From Rallus limicola (taxonomy: Eukaryota; Chordata; Aves; Gruiformes; Rallidae): a stretch of 64,000 nt of DNA. The first letter of the stretch is position 1. Every line of letters starts with the position of its first letter. The stretch lies in contig JAKCOZ010000081.1 in assembly GCA_022605955.1 (NCBI GenBank), positions 1,116,001 to 1,180,000 of the forward strand, given 5' to 3'. This document shows positions 36,222 to 55,290 of the stretch, piece after piece. The notes beneath the pieces are model-generated. The model was given only the letters and a program-made list of their open reading frames with translations. It had not been told where the DNA came from and did no database searches. A program made the translations under genes and the position numbers.

Positions 36222-37258
36222 ACAATCCTGCCTGGAAGGCATCAGGTGTTGCACTCACTCACAAGAAGAGTTGGAGGGAAGATCCAGGAAGCTCCAGGCC
36301 TGTCAGTCTGACCTCAGTGCTGGGGAAGAGCATGGAATGGGTCCATCTTGAGTGCTATCACACAGCACACGTGTGGCAGCTGAATGATCAGGCTCAGTCA
36401 GCTTGAGTTTATGACAGGCAGGTCTTGCCAAACTAACCTGATTGCCTCCTGGAACAAGGGGACCTGCTTAGCGGGTGAAGGCAGGGCTGTGGGTGTAGTG
36501 TACCTTGGCTTCAGGAAAGCCACTGATGCCATTTCTCACAGTGTGCTGCTGGAGAGACTGGCTGCCACTGGCCTGGGCAGGCACAGCCTTGCTGGGCAAA
36601 AAACTGGCTGGTGGCCAGGCACAAAGAGCTGTGCTGAATGGAGCTAAACCCAGTGTGAGGCTGGTCAGGAGTGGTGTTCCCCAGGGCTCAGTCCTGGGGC
36701 CAGGCCTGCTTTATCACTGACCTGGGTGAAGGGATTGAATGTCCCCTCAGTCAGTTTGGGGATGACACTAAGCTGGGAGGACGTTTGCATCTGCCTGAGA
36801 GTGGAGAGGCTCTTCAGAGGGGTCTGGCTAGGCTGGATCCAGGGGCTGAGACCAACAGGGTAAGGTTCAACAAGGCCAAGTACAGGGAGCTGGGGGTGTT
36901 CATCCTGGAGAAGAGGAGGCTGAGGGGAGACCTCCTCACCTCCCCTGCCCTGCCAGGAGGGTGCAGAGAGGTGGGGGTTGGTGTCTTTGCCCAAGTGACA
37001 GGTGATGGGATGAGGGGAATGGGCTCCAGCTGAGCCAGGGCAGGGTCAGATCAGACACTGGGGAAAAGTTCTTCCCTGAAAGGGTTCTGGGGCACTGGCA
37101 CAGGCTGCCCGGGTGGGGGCTGAGTCACCAAACCTGGTTGGATTTAACAGATGGGGAGATGAGGTGCTCAGGGATGTGGGTTAGTAGAGGATGGGTAGGG
37201 TTGGACTCGACAATCTCATCGGTCTTTTCCAACCTGGTGACTGATTCTGTGACTGAGG
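36222..37258 (+). mobile_element. Degenerate CR1 LINE: RT region joined to 3' end
   Basis: Plus-strand translations in several frames give CR1 ORF2 pieces in order: PVSLTSVLGKSMEW, a FRKATDAISHSVLLERLAA piece, [12 protein letters not shown], then GDDTKLGG, in which the ADD box reads GDD. From about 36890 the sequence changes to a CR1 3' end closing with TTTTCCAACCTGGTGACTGATTCTGTGAC. Frameshifts and a deletion between the two parts show that it is dead, perhaps a composite of two insertions. Confidence 0.9.
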
Positions 37259-37775
37259 TTAGAATTTGAAGGCACAAGAACCCAATCTCATCACTCATTT
37301 CTCTTCTAAATTGTGCTTCTGAAATCAAAATATACTTCTGTGGCCTTAAATAAAATCAAGTTCTTTCTTGCTCTCTGTGCTGGAGTTTGAGATGGATTCC
37401 TTGCTCTTGGTAGGAGGGGAGGCAGAACTTCCAGTTCTCCTGAAGCCACCTGCTCAGCAGAAGAAAAACTGTCTGAGCTAGCACAACCACCTAACAGAGG
37501 CACTCAGGCTTGGGATTGTGTTCAAATACCTTGTGTCATCTTGCTGAATTTAAAAAAAAAATAATGTTATGACTGGGAATTCTGAGTAAGGAAAGGGTGG
37601 AATAACTATGTCCTTGGTTTTCCAGAAATGGTGTTCCCAGGGGCTTTGTGTCCTGTGCAGGGACCTCCATACTACTGCAGAGCAGGGAGAGGCTGCAGGG
37701 CTAGGTCTTTCAGCTCTTGAACATGCTGCCTGGCCCCATGATGCCATCACCACACGTGCTGTTCCCATGTCACGG
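37259..37775. other. Intergenic DNA between two CR1 copies
   Basis: This is unique sequence. It contains AATAAA at 37349-37354, which could serve as a distal ANXA4 poly(A) signal. No exon was recognised. Confidence 0.4.
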
Positions 37776-38545
37776 GCTCACAGAGCCACCCAGGGTGGGA
37801 GGGCCCTGCAGATCAGTGATTGTTCCATGGGCCCTCGGGTCCCTTCCAGCACGGGGGTGATTGGTGCCTCTGTGACCTGGTGGGAGAACCAGAGAGCCGG
37901 ATGGGAGAGGGGGGACCCCTTAGGTCAGTGAGTCCCACTGCAGCATCGCCCTGCCTGGCCCATGTCCAGACCACATCCTCAAGCACAACATCCACATGAC
38001 TTGTATATCCCTCCAGGGATGGTGACCCCACCACCTCCCTGGGCAGCCTGTGCCAATGCCTGACAGCTCTTTCAGTGCAGAAACTCTCCCTGATGCCTGT
38101 CCTGAGTCTCCCCGTTGCAGTTTGAAGCCATTCCCTCCCATCCTGTCGCTTGTCACCTGAGAGAAGAGACTGTCCCTGACCCCTGTGCAGCCGCCCTGTG
38201 GGTAGCAAGTGACAAGGTCTCTCCTCAGCCTCCTTTGCTCAAAGCTAAACACCCCAGATCCCCCAGCTGCTGCTCGCAGGACATGTGCTCCAGCCCCTTC
38301 CCCGGGTCTGTCGCCCTCCTCTGGCCATGCTCCAGCACCTCAATGTCCTCCCTGTAGCAAGGGGCCCAGACAGGACACAGTGCTCGGGGTGAGGCTGAGT
38401 GTGATGGGACAGCTGCTGCTGTGGCTCTGCTGAGCCCACTGCTCCTGAAACAGCCAGGATGCAACCGGACTTCTCTCTCAGGATGCTGCTGGCTTTGGCC
38501 ACCCGGGCCAGTGCCCAGCCATGGGACACAGGTGATAGCTGTGTG
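37776..38545 (-). mobile_element. Old CR1 LINE fragment(s)
   Basis: The main body (about 37925-38545) is a diverged reverse-orientation CR1 3' region (CAGCCTCCTTTGCTCAAAGC, CCAGCCCCTTCCCCGGG, CAATGTCCTCCCTGTAGC). At 37776-37880 there are opposed CR1-tail-like pieces, including GGGTCCCTTCCAGCACGGGGG in plus orientation, so the locus is probably nested. Confidence 0.75.
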
Positions 38546-38578
38546 GGATGCCCTCACAGAGGTCACAGTGCCCTATCT

Positions 38579-38911
38579 TGACATAGGGCACCGTTAGGAC
38601 CCTTTCCTTGGCTAGGAAAGCCCTGAGACCCATGATCAGAAGGCCTGACTGTGGGGTACATGGGGAGGTTTTAGGCCAGGAACATCTTTTCAGTTCTCAT
38701 TCCTTTAGTTTGGGAGCTACTGCTGGACATTCAACACTTCTGAAGATATGCCCTGGTTGGAGCTGGAATATGACATAGGGTACCATTAGGACCTTTACCT
38801 CGGCAAGGAAAGCCCTGAGCCCCAGGGTCAGAGGGGCTGCTTGTGGGGTACATGGGGAGGTTTCAGGCCAGGAACATCTTTCAGTCCTTACACCTTTGGT
38901 TTGGGAGCTAC
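38579..38911 (+). repeat. Direct duplication, about 145 bp, offset 192 bp
   Basis: The block 38579-38728 is repeated at 38771-38911. Shared landmarks in order are ACATAGGG(C/T)ACC.TTAGGACC, GGAAAGCCCTGAG, TGTGGGGTACATGGGGAGG, GGCCAGGAACATCTTT and TTTGGGAGCTACTG. It runs straight into the 30-bp minisatellite and lies 0.7-1 kb upstream of the IDO2 ATG. Confidence 0.9.
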
Positions 38912-39080
38912 TGGAATGCCCAGGGCCCGGCGCTGCAGTCACGCCATGTCCAGGGCTTCATGGTGCAGTCACGCCATGTCCAGGGCCTCATGGTGCAGTC
39001 ATGGCATGTGCAGGGCCTGGTGCTGCAGTCACAGCATGCCCAGGGCCTCATGGTGCAGTCATGGCATGCCCAGGGCCCAG
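38911..39080 (+). repeat. 30-bp minisatellite upstream of IDO2, 5.7 copies
   Basis: Units with an exact 30-bp period start at 38911, 38941, 38971, 39001, 39031 and 39061. The core is CAGTCA.G.CATG.CCAGGGCC. Because 30 is divisible by three, all frames stay open and give a 10-residue repeat, but there is no other sign of coding. Confidence 0.95.
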
Positions 39081-39594
39081 CTTTGCTGCCTCCAGTGAGA
39101 CGTGGATGCAGAGATTCCCTGCTTATCTCATGGTTCCTGCAGAGCAAGCACAGCTCACAAGATGTGGGTTTGGCATTGCCAGGATCCTGGGGAAACCCAG
39201 CTGCAGCAACAATATCCCAGCTTAAAGCACCCTGGACTGCTCTGGTGCAGCATCCCATGCAGCCTGGAGCATTCTGGCACCTCTGAGGGGAGGTGCTGGA
39301 GGGACACAGCTCACAGTCCCTATCCATGGCAAGGGAGCTTCCCTGAGCCTTCCCCATAGGTGGATTCCCACTGGGATGGAGATCAGTGTTTGCTCTGCGA
39401 CAACACCTTATCGACAACCTTTAACCATGTTTGCTCGGACCCTCTGGCCATTGGGCGCCTGGGCCCTGACTCCCCCCAGGACAAGGTACATGGCTGGGGT
39501 GTGTGGTGCTGGCTCAGCACATACAGGGAGCAGGGCAGCCAGCAAGTCTCCGCCAAGCCAGAGCACATCCCGCTCCTGCAGCCAGGGCCCAGTG
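39081..39594 (+). promoter_or_regulatory. IDO2: Probable IDO2 promoter / 5'UTR region
   Basis: This is the 0.5 kb upstream of the IDO2 start codon. No CpG island, TATA box or interferon-stimulated response element (GAAANNGAAA) was visible. The transcription start could not be placed. Called from position only. Confidence 0.35.
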
Positions 39595-47150
<7,556 letters not shown>

Positions 47151-47630
47151 CTTGCCCTGAGTGCCTGCAAGGCGCTGCTCAAAGCGGGAGCGGGAGGCCA
47201 GGCGGGTAGGGTGCCTGTCCCCAGCTCAGGGGCCAAACCCCAGCTGCAGCGACCTTCACAGAAAGCCTCCTCTCAGCAGCACCCTTCCCACTCAGGTGAC
47301 TCAGACACTGGGAATGCACTTTGGGTTGTCAAACGTGACATGTGGCGATGTTGTTGATAACCCCTGCAAGGCATGCAGTGTGTGCAGCATCCTTCCGTGG
47401 TGCTGGGATGGGCACAGCATCCCTCTGCGGCACGGGGATGGGTGCAGCATCCTTCCCTGGCACTGGGATGGATGGGTGCAACATCTTCCCCTGGCACCGG
47501 GAACAGCCATGTCCATCCAAGCCCCGCTTGCTGAGCCCACCAAGGCCCCCTCCTCACTCCCCGGGGGTCTGGGCTGCGCTGCCTGGGGGGTTACACGGCC
47601 CAATAAAGCAGCGGTTCCCAAACCCAGCCG
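47151..47630 (+). other. IDO2: IDO2 3'UTR with poly(A) signal
   Basis: The 3'UTR follows the stop. A canonical AATAAA is at 47602-47607, with a T/G stretch (TGTATGTTT) about 40 bp downstream. It contains the short tandem repeat 47383-47505. Confidence 0.7.
47383..47505 (+). repeat. 30/34-bp tandem repeat in IDO2 3'UTR, 4 copies
   Basis: Units beginning TGCAGCATCCTTCC or a close variant start at 47383, 47413, 47443 and 47477. The third unit is lengthened by a GATG duplication. The open minus-strand frame over it is a by-product of the period. Confidence 0.9.
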
Positions 47631-47845
47631 TGCTGCCGGGGCCCTGTATGTTTCGCGAAGCCGCCTCGGTCGCGACATCCCATTGCGCTTCTGCATCGCG
47701 AGGTGGCGGCAGAAACCTGCGTTTGGCTTCTCAGCCGCCGGGCTCCCTCGCAGTGGAGGAACAAGGCGAAGGAGGGGGGAGCAGGTAAAACAAACTAGTC
47801 GGGAGTTTGGGAGCGCTGCGGTGAGAGCTGGGGGCTGCGGGGTGC
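47631..47845. promoter_or_regulatory. Small CpG cluster just downstream of IDO2
   Basis: This is a 200-bp CpG-dense patch containing three TCGCGA hexamers (47653-47658, 4770-75 of the same block, i.e. 47670-47675, and 47696-47701) and a donor-like GAGCAG/GTAAAAC near 47784. It begins within 30 bp of the IDO2 poly(A) signal. It may be a promoter of an unannotated transcript. No coding exon was identified. Confidence 0.35.
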
Positions 47846-48270
47846 AAGATGGGGCTTCCCTTGGGCACCCAGGCACGGCTCCTCTTCCCCCCACCCAGCC
47901 CCATCCTTCAGACACCCGGGCAGGATGCTGTTTGTGGGAGCTCAGGAACCCAGTGGGGTCCCAGCACAAGGTGGTCTCACACCACAAATTCTCATCAGCC
48001 CCATCCCAGCTCTCAGGCTGGTGGGAGGGAGCGGCCGGGTCTAAATTGCTCAACATTTCACCATTCTTTGTTCCTGTATGAGGCTGTTTTTCCTGCTGGA
48101 ACGCTGGCGCCTGGTTTGAGTAACATCTTACATAGCTGCGGGACCGCACTTACTCACAGGGGAAGTCTGCTGACAGCCGCCAACTCCCGTCATGGGGATG
48201 ATGCTGAAATCACCCAAACCCAGGAGAGAGGGGAAAGTGGATTAGGGAAGGGAGCTGCACAGGAGGGGTG
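47846..48270. other. Intergenic DNA, nothing recognised
   Basis: No exon with family resemblance and no repeat identified. Confidence 0.45.
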
Positions 48271-48443
48271 TATTCCAGAGCTTTGGGACAGGCTGCCCAG
48301 GGGGTGTGGAGTCTCCTTCTCTGGAGAGATTCCAGCCCCATCTGGATGCTGAGTGTGACCTGTCCTAGGGACCTACTTTGGCAGGGGGTTGGACCTGATG
48401 AGCTCTGGAGGCCCCTTCCAATCTCTGTGATTCTGTGAGTCTG
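48271..48443 (+). mobile_element. CR1 LINE 3' fragment
   Basis: GGCTGCCCAGGGGGTGTGGAGTC to CCTTCCAATCTCTGTGATTCTGTGAG is a sense-orientation CR1 terminus. It is the same subfamily as 33050-33757 and 54502-55290. Confidence 0.9.
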
Positions 48444-51400
48444 TGTCAAGGAGGGTGCTGCTCACTTGGAGATGCCAGCATCATCACAGCTCCTCATTTA
48501 GTAAGGGTTAAGGAGCTGCAATGTGCAGGTACACACAGGCTTCACTTCTTAGCTCTAAACAAGTGACGTGGTGTTGTTTGTGGCAAGGGACCCAAGGACA
48601 GAGGGTTTCCTCGAGCTGCAGCAATGGAAAAACACCTGTGACAAACCCAGAGTCCTCACCAGGTATCTGCAGCAACCAACACCCGGCCTGATGCTGGGTT
48701 CAGCCCAGGACCTTATCACACACAGGCTCCTGGGACACAGACGTGGCAGCAGATGAGGAAAGCCCAGCAAACAACCCCGCAGTTCCACACCGATCCCAGG
48801 GCTCCTCGCTGCTCACCCATGCATCGCTTCCCAGCCCCAGGCTGTGGGACTGGGCTCATCTCACTGGAGAGTGCTGGGCAGGTCTCTTTGCTCCAAGAAG
48901 AAGCAGCAATGAAGCTTTTTTCCTAATTCCAGGTGCCCGAGATGCCCTTTTACAGAGCGAGAACGCCTCCAAACTCCTCAGAATCGGCGCCTTTAGGGAA
49001 AGGAGGCCATATGCCTCTGTGTTTTGCCTGCCCAGGTTTTGCTGGCACGGCCACCAGAGACAGGTTTCACACCCAATCAGTGTCTCCGTGCAAAAATAGC
49101 TCTGGCACTGCCACGTCTCCTGCACTGTCAGAAGAAAGTCAAGGTCCTTTGAAATGAGGCTTCGTTCCCATAAGGGCAACAAAAAGGCTCTGCACATGGC
49201 AGCTTGAATTATTAAAGGTCCTAGCTAAATTTTATTTTGTGCCTGCTTTTGAAAGGCAGCCTTAAAACTGGGGCTTAGGAGAAGATACCTTCAGTAAACA
49301 ACCCATGGGGACGTGTCAGCACCCTTAAATCTTTGCCTGGCAGCCCTCATTCCGCTCACTCTTCATTTCTGAATAGCTGCTGCATATTTTATGTAGGAAA
49401 TATTTCATTCTGATGATTGTCTTGGTCTATAACGTTTCAGACCATTTCAGGAAGATGGCAAACTTTGAGGGGAAAGCAAAGGGAGCGCTCCAGCTAAAGG
49501 AGAAATGCTGTCAGGGTTTGCAGGGAGCTGGTGCAGCCTGGAACTGCTCGGGCTCCCCAATCCGTGCTGGTCAGAGGTGATGCAATGCAAAGGTAAAATC
49601 CCTGGGGAATGGGAATTTTATTCCTGCTGTGAATCCTGACGAACCCCCAGATTCCCCATTGTGCACATCCTGCCCCAGACTGGGAGAATCACAGCACGGC
49701 TTCAGCTCAGGGGGAAGGATAGTGTGGCTGTGGTACCTTGGGAGAGAAAAGGGGAGCTGGAAACCAGAGGAGAGACACCGGAGGGGGCTGAGGGCCAAAG
49801 GGAGACCCCACACCAGTGGGCACGCTCCCCTTCCACACACTACTTGGTGGGGATGAGCAAGTTGCCTCGATGGCTGCACAGAAGCAGAGTGAGGCCGCAG
49901 CAGTCCCAGGTCAGCAAAGTCCCAGGGCTCAGCCCCTCTGCGCCCCCTTTGCCAAACGCTTTGTGAGACGCGTTCGCGCAGTCATCAGCTGCAGCTCCTT
50001 TAGAGCCGGATCCCAGGAGGACTCTGCCGTGCTCGCAGCACCCAGACAGTGACACACAGTGATGCACAGACCCTTCCTGTCTTGTCTCTTGGCAGGCTGG
50101 GGACAAGCTGCTTCACAGGAGCTTTGATTTCCTTCTGTTTCCAAACCGCTGCTGTCTAATATTGATCACAAGATGCAGACATCTAAGGTCTCGGGTGCAT
50201 TACGACTGGAAGCACATTGCACCTAAATAATTTATACCCACACCTAAAAATGCCACAGTAATGTCTGTGAAAAGCACAGTGCTTGGTATTCATTTTGTGT
50301 GTCACCCTCAGGATGGGTCTGCAGGCCCCAGGCCTTGCTCTGCCCTGAGTGTTTGTGTTGGTAGGTGCTGGGGGAGCCTGGGATGTGCTGGGAGACCCCA
50401 AGCCGTGGACAAGCCCAGATCTCCATCACCTTTACAGAGCCACTGGTGTAGCAGTGATGTCAGGTCTCTGCTGCTCTGGCCCCACTGTGCCCTTCAAGCC
50501 CGCAGCTTTCCCCAGGCAGCACCCAGCCCTCACAGGGTGGCATTGCCCTTCTGCACAAAAAGCAAGGGAAATTTGGAAAGGGAGGCGTGCCATGGTCACA
50601 GCCCAGACCCTGGCTAGGGCAGTCAGGGCCCCTGGGATACCTCAGGGATACTGTGACCCCCAGCACCGCTGCCTGCAATGGGATGGGCAGGGTTAAGCCC
50701 ATTTCCCCAGCTCTTTATTAAAGCAAATGGGTTTTTTTTCATCAAAAGGGCACACTCCCCCTGCTCCTTTCAGAGCTGCTGTCCCTCCAGACTTCAGCTC
50801 CCAGAGGTACTACACTGCCTGCCCAGCTCCCCATGAACATGACTGGGATTTTGCACCACTTCCCAACCCAGCAGCATCTGGTGCAAACCCAGGAGGGATG
50901 TCACAGCCCTCGGCCACAACCTCAACAGCAGCTACAGCCCCAAATTGGCACCACCCACACAGAAAACCATCTTATCACTGCAAACAGAGGCCCTGCCCCT
51001 GCAGCGCTGATGCACACGTTTCCATTGCGAATCTGGGAGCTCCGGAGCCGCCCGCAGCCCCTGCACGGCACTCCCAGCCCCCTTGTGTGGGTGTCCACCT
51101 TCTTCTTGATACCTCATCACCTCCTTAAGCAGAGATTCCAACCCCCTTCTCCTGTGAAGTCTGACAGCCAGACCTATGTGATGGAGAAGGAAGCCCAGTG
51201 TGCACCCGAGGTGGCAGAAGGACACCTCGCCCGGGCACACCTTCGATGCCACCAAAGCTCATGAGAGGCCCGTCCAGCCCCAGGACGTGTCTGAAGCAGG
51301 GAGACCAGCCCTTCCCAACCAGCTCCCCAACGCTCCCTGTGCCGTGCCTGGCCATCCCACCCACGCTGCTTGCTCAGACTTTCCATCCTCCTCTGTTGCC

Positions 51401-54400
51401 TCAGCCTCTGGTTCCCTCCTCACTCTGCCTGCATCTCACCCAGGTCACCTTCAACCACAGCAAATCTGGGCAAAGGTTCCTGAGATGCCTCTTGATGCTT
51501 GGAGCCGCTTCCTGGGTGGGCCAAGCTGCTGACCCTGCTCCCCAGGGCATCTCACAGCCCCCAGGCAGACAGGGCCAAGAACTTTGCTGCGACTTTTGTC
51601 CCAGTGAATATCTGAAATCGAAGAAGAATACAAACATTTGCATTCTAGACACTTCCCAAGCCTGGCTGTATTTATCATACTTGGCTCTGCTTCTGGCACT
51701 GGGGCCAGAACAGGCTCCGAACGATTCAGGTTATTTAACATGCTGTGCATAGATCAATCTCACTCTCCCCTCTAGCCACAGGTTTCCCTTTGCGGTTTGC
51801 TGCACACTTATTATGTCCATCAATATTGAAGTAATTAAAATCCCCCATTATCCGGGCCCTGGCTGCCTTATGAGTTCCTCACAAGCTATAAAACCTTTCA
51901 TGAACAACCTTCTTTAAGTGCCTGGGAGGTCTGCAACCCCATCTTGGGATTCCCTGGCTGCTCTTACAACACTGAAGGTCCCATCACAACCACCCCCCGC
52001 TCCAGCCCGAAGCGGTGTCTGCCACCTCCGTGGGCTGAATCCAAACGCTCTGGTTTCTTTTGCTGTCTCCAGACACGGTGCCAGGGCTGCAGCGGTGCCA
52101 GGGTGAAGCGACATGGGATGCACGTGCGGGGTTGTCCCACCACCACCACTCACTCAGCGGCAGCTCCCAGCACTTTATGTTTCTGGCTGATGGAGCATCA
52201 GATAAATGCCGGTTGTGTTTTCCCATGGCTGGGAAGTGGTACCGGTGTGAAGCCAGTCACCAGCTGGAAGGAGACTCAGAGGGACCTCTGGGAAAGGGCT
52301 TTATTTTGAGCCCTGAAGTCCCCAGTGTTTGTAAAGCACTGCACTGTTGGAAGGGAAAGGGACCAGACACCGAAACGTTGGCATTTGTTAAGAGAAATCT
52401 AGCTCTGCACAGGGCAAAGAGTTTGGAAACAAACCATAGATGGGTCTTGACAAAGGTCTTTCACATCCTTTTGGGGGTATGACCACGGTGGTAACTGCTT
52501 CCTGGGGAGGGGGGAGATGAGGGTCCCTCTGCTCTGGCTGTAGGTGCTGCCTCCCCCATCCCACATGCCCCCCAGCCAGCTCGGCTCTCCAGGCATGCAT
52601 GGACACGTGCCCACCACCAGAGCAGCTCCAGACTCTCACCAGAGAGGTGAGAGGGTGAAATCCACATGTTCCAGCAGAAGCTCCCTGCGGCTGGTGTCTT
52701 CTGTGCCTCCTCAGAGCTGAGCACAGCAGGTTCCCCGTGTGTGACGGTGCGCTGGAGCTGTCTGAATAATAAATACAGCACAGGAAGTGGATTCTGATGA
52801 AAGAGGGGGGGTTCCAATCAGTGAATCATGGCCATTGTTTGCCTGTGTAATAATACAGTGTGGTTTTGGGACAGCTGGTGCTCAGCAGAGTGTCTGACAT
52901 GATGTGCACCGAGCTGACATCTCCATCTTGCCTCTTGCTCCACTGAGTTGTCGTTTTAGGGACCAAAGGGGTGACACCGTTGGGGCAGACTCTGTTTCTG
53001 CACACCTGTCCTTGAGAGGAAAGCAGGGCCAGATTTGCCACGCAGACCCTTGGCACGGGGTGCAGGGGTGCCGTCCCCAAGGGCCTGACCCAAACCCCGG
53101 CCATGGGATACAACCTTGGTCTGATGAGGGGAAAGTGAGTGACCGGCCCTGAACGAGTTCTCCAACGCTCACAGCAGCCATCCAGAGGGTTTAATCACTG
53201 TCTGCCTGGTGGCATGTCGCTGGTGCCACACAGAGGAAGCGCCGTGTCCTCCCCAACGCCTGTTTGCAGAGTTACTCACTGCAGCTCCCTGTTGCTACAC
53301 TGGGTAAACAAGGGCAAACAAAGGCGCTGGGTGAGCAACCCTCACCCTGCTCCCCAGAGCTCTGTCAAACCCATTGACTAGAAAAAAAGGAGAAAAGGGG
53401 GAAAAAAAGAAGACAACAAGGCATTTCTGTGTAAGAGGCTGCCTCATGCTGGGCTCTGATGCTAAATATATGCTGTGTTTACTGTATGCAGGAACAGTAG
53501 GAAGCCTTCCCAAACGGCACCAGGGTAGCTCTGATTTTTTTTTTGGCAATCAATCATGCCTGGCTTGAGCCACTTTTATCCCTGACACGAATGGAAAATA
53601 TTTTCCTGGTTTCATTTCGACTGATCAAAGAAGTTTCCTCAACAGAGAGAGGAGCCTCCTGGCCCTGGGAGGGGGGAGAAGTCCCTGAGGAAACGATTTC
53701 CCGGAGGAGATGGGGGATGCAGCTCGCTCGCAGCGGGATGCCCAGTGAGGAGACGTAGCGAGGCAGGATGCCATCCCTCCAGCCCAGGAGCAGTGAGCAA
53801 GGCTACAGATCCTTTTTCTTCCCAATTCATTTCCTGAACAAGAGACTTGCTGTTTACCCTCGTGCTGGCCCAGGAAACTGAGACCATCTCGAGGCCATCG
53901 CTGCTCTGTGCAGGTGCCGGGGATTTTGTTTACTTTCTCTGCAAGGTTTCCCTAAACAGCATTGGGAAATGTCCCCAGACCTTGTTGCAGCCGGAACTGA
54001 CTCAGCTTTCTGCACAGAGCTGGTCCTGGAGACGAGCTCTCCATCCTCCTTGACTTGACGTCACGTTCGGCGCTGTTTACTGACATTCAACGTTCGTGCC
54101 TCGCGCCGGAGCAGCGTGCGCAGAGCTCCCAGCACATCCCCACCCGCTCCTGCAGCACCCCCCCTCCGGCACAATCCTGCCCCTGGCACGGCCACTCGCG
54201 GTGCTGGCACCACAAGTCATGTCCCACCAACCAGCAGCGACCACCCTGCACCCAAACACCCAGCACCCAAACCTCACAACACCCAATTGCTTGCATTTCC
54301 CTCCCTACAGAAGGCATGAACACAGATCTGGTCAACTTCTCCCAGGCAGGTGCTGACAACATCACACCACAAACTGCAAACTGGGCCAGTTTCTAGTTCA

Positions 54401-54501
54401 GCACTGACCTCTGATGGCTTGGAGACATGGCAGGAGTAGCCACTCTCTGTACCTTCTCCATTACCAGTTTGCTCATCAGCCCTTCATAACTATGTACATC
54501 A
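48444..54501. other. 6-kb gene-free stretch downstream of IDO2
   Basis: Open frames here (for example 50261-50696, 51198-51752 and 52060-52482) have no recognisable family, no consistent exon structure and overlap frames on the other strand. AT-rich islands near 49200-49450 and 51770-51900 stand out in otherwise GC-rich DNA. A perfect CRE palindrome lies at 54056-54063. Confidence 0.5.
54056..54063. promoter_or_regulatory. Perfect CRE palindrome (TGACGTCA) in a CpG cluster
   Basis: TGACGTCA is the full consensus CREB/ATF site. It opens a roughly 130-bp CpG-containing patch (54035-54165) in CpG-poor surroundings. No exon was recognised next to it. Confidence 0.4.
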
Positions 54502-55290
54502 TAAAATCACAGAATCACAGTGATTGGAAGGGGCCCCCAGAGCTCATCAGGTCCAACCCCTGCCAAAGCAGGGTCCCTAGGACAGGGCACACAGGGTGGT
54601 GTCCAGATGGGGCTGGAATCTCTCCAGAGGAGGAGACTCCACACCCCCTGGGCAGCCTGGCCCAGGGCTCCCTCACTCTCACTGGGGAAAAGTTCTTCCC
54701 CAGGTTGGTGTGGAACTCCCTGGGCTCCAACTTGAGGCCATCACCCCTTGTCCTGTCCCCACAGACACTGAAAAGGGGCTGCCCATGTCCCCCTGCATCC
54801 CACCCTTCAGATATTGATAAACATTCATCAGGTCCCCCCTGAGTCTTCTTCTCTCCAGGCTGAACAGCCCCAGCTCCCTCAGCCTTTCCTCACAGGGGAG
54901 ATGCTCCAGGCCCTTCAGCATCTCCCTGTCCCTCCTCTGGACTCTCTCCAGGAGATCCCTGTCTGTTTATCCCAGGGAGCCCAGCACTGGACACAACACT
55001 CCAGGTGGGGCCTGAGCAGGGCAGAGCAGAGGGGGAGGATCCCCTCCTGTCACCTGCTGCCCACACTCCTCCTGATGCCCCCAGGATCCCATTGTCTCTC
55101 TCAGCCCCAGGACACACTGCTGGCTCATGGCCACCCTGTCACCCACCAGCACCCCCAGGTCCTTCTCCACAGAGCTCCTCTCCACAGGTCACCCCCAGCC
55201 TGTCCTGATCCCAGCAGTTCTTCCTTCCCAGGTGGCAGACTCTCCACTTGCTTTTGTTGAACCCCATCTGGTCTCTCCCTGCCCAGCATC
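54502..55290 (-). mobile_element. CR1 LINE 3' fragment (young subfamily)
   Basis: AAAATCACAGAATCACAGTGATTGGAAGG marks the terminus. The body runs to the GTTGAACCCCATCTGGTC block. Nearly identical to 33050-33757 in inverted orientation. Confidence 0.93.

Noticed and set aside
36222..37033. Reverse-transcriptase-like protein fragments, considered as a domesticated RT
   Set aside because: The fragments lie in different frames, have lost the usual ADD box (GDD here) and pass straight into a CR1 3' end. This is an ordinary dead CR1.
38896..39225. Open frame with a 10-residue repeat (GAVTPCPGPH type)
   Set aside because: The frame is kept open by the 30-bp minisatellite period. It has no domain, no splice context and competing open frames on both strands.
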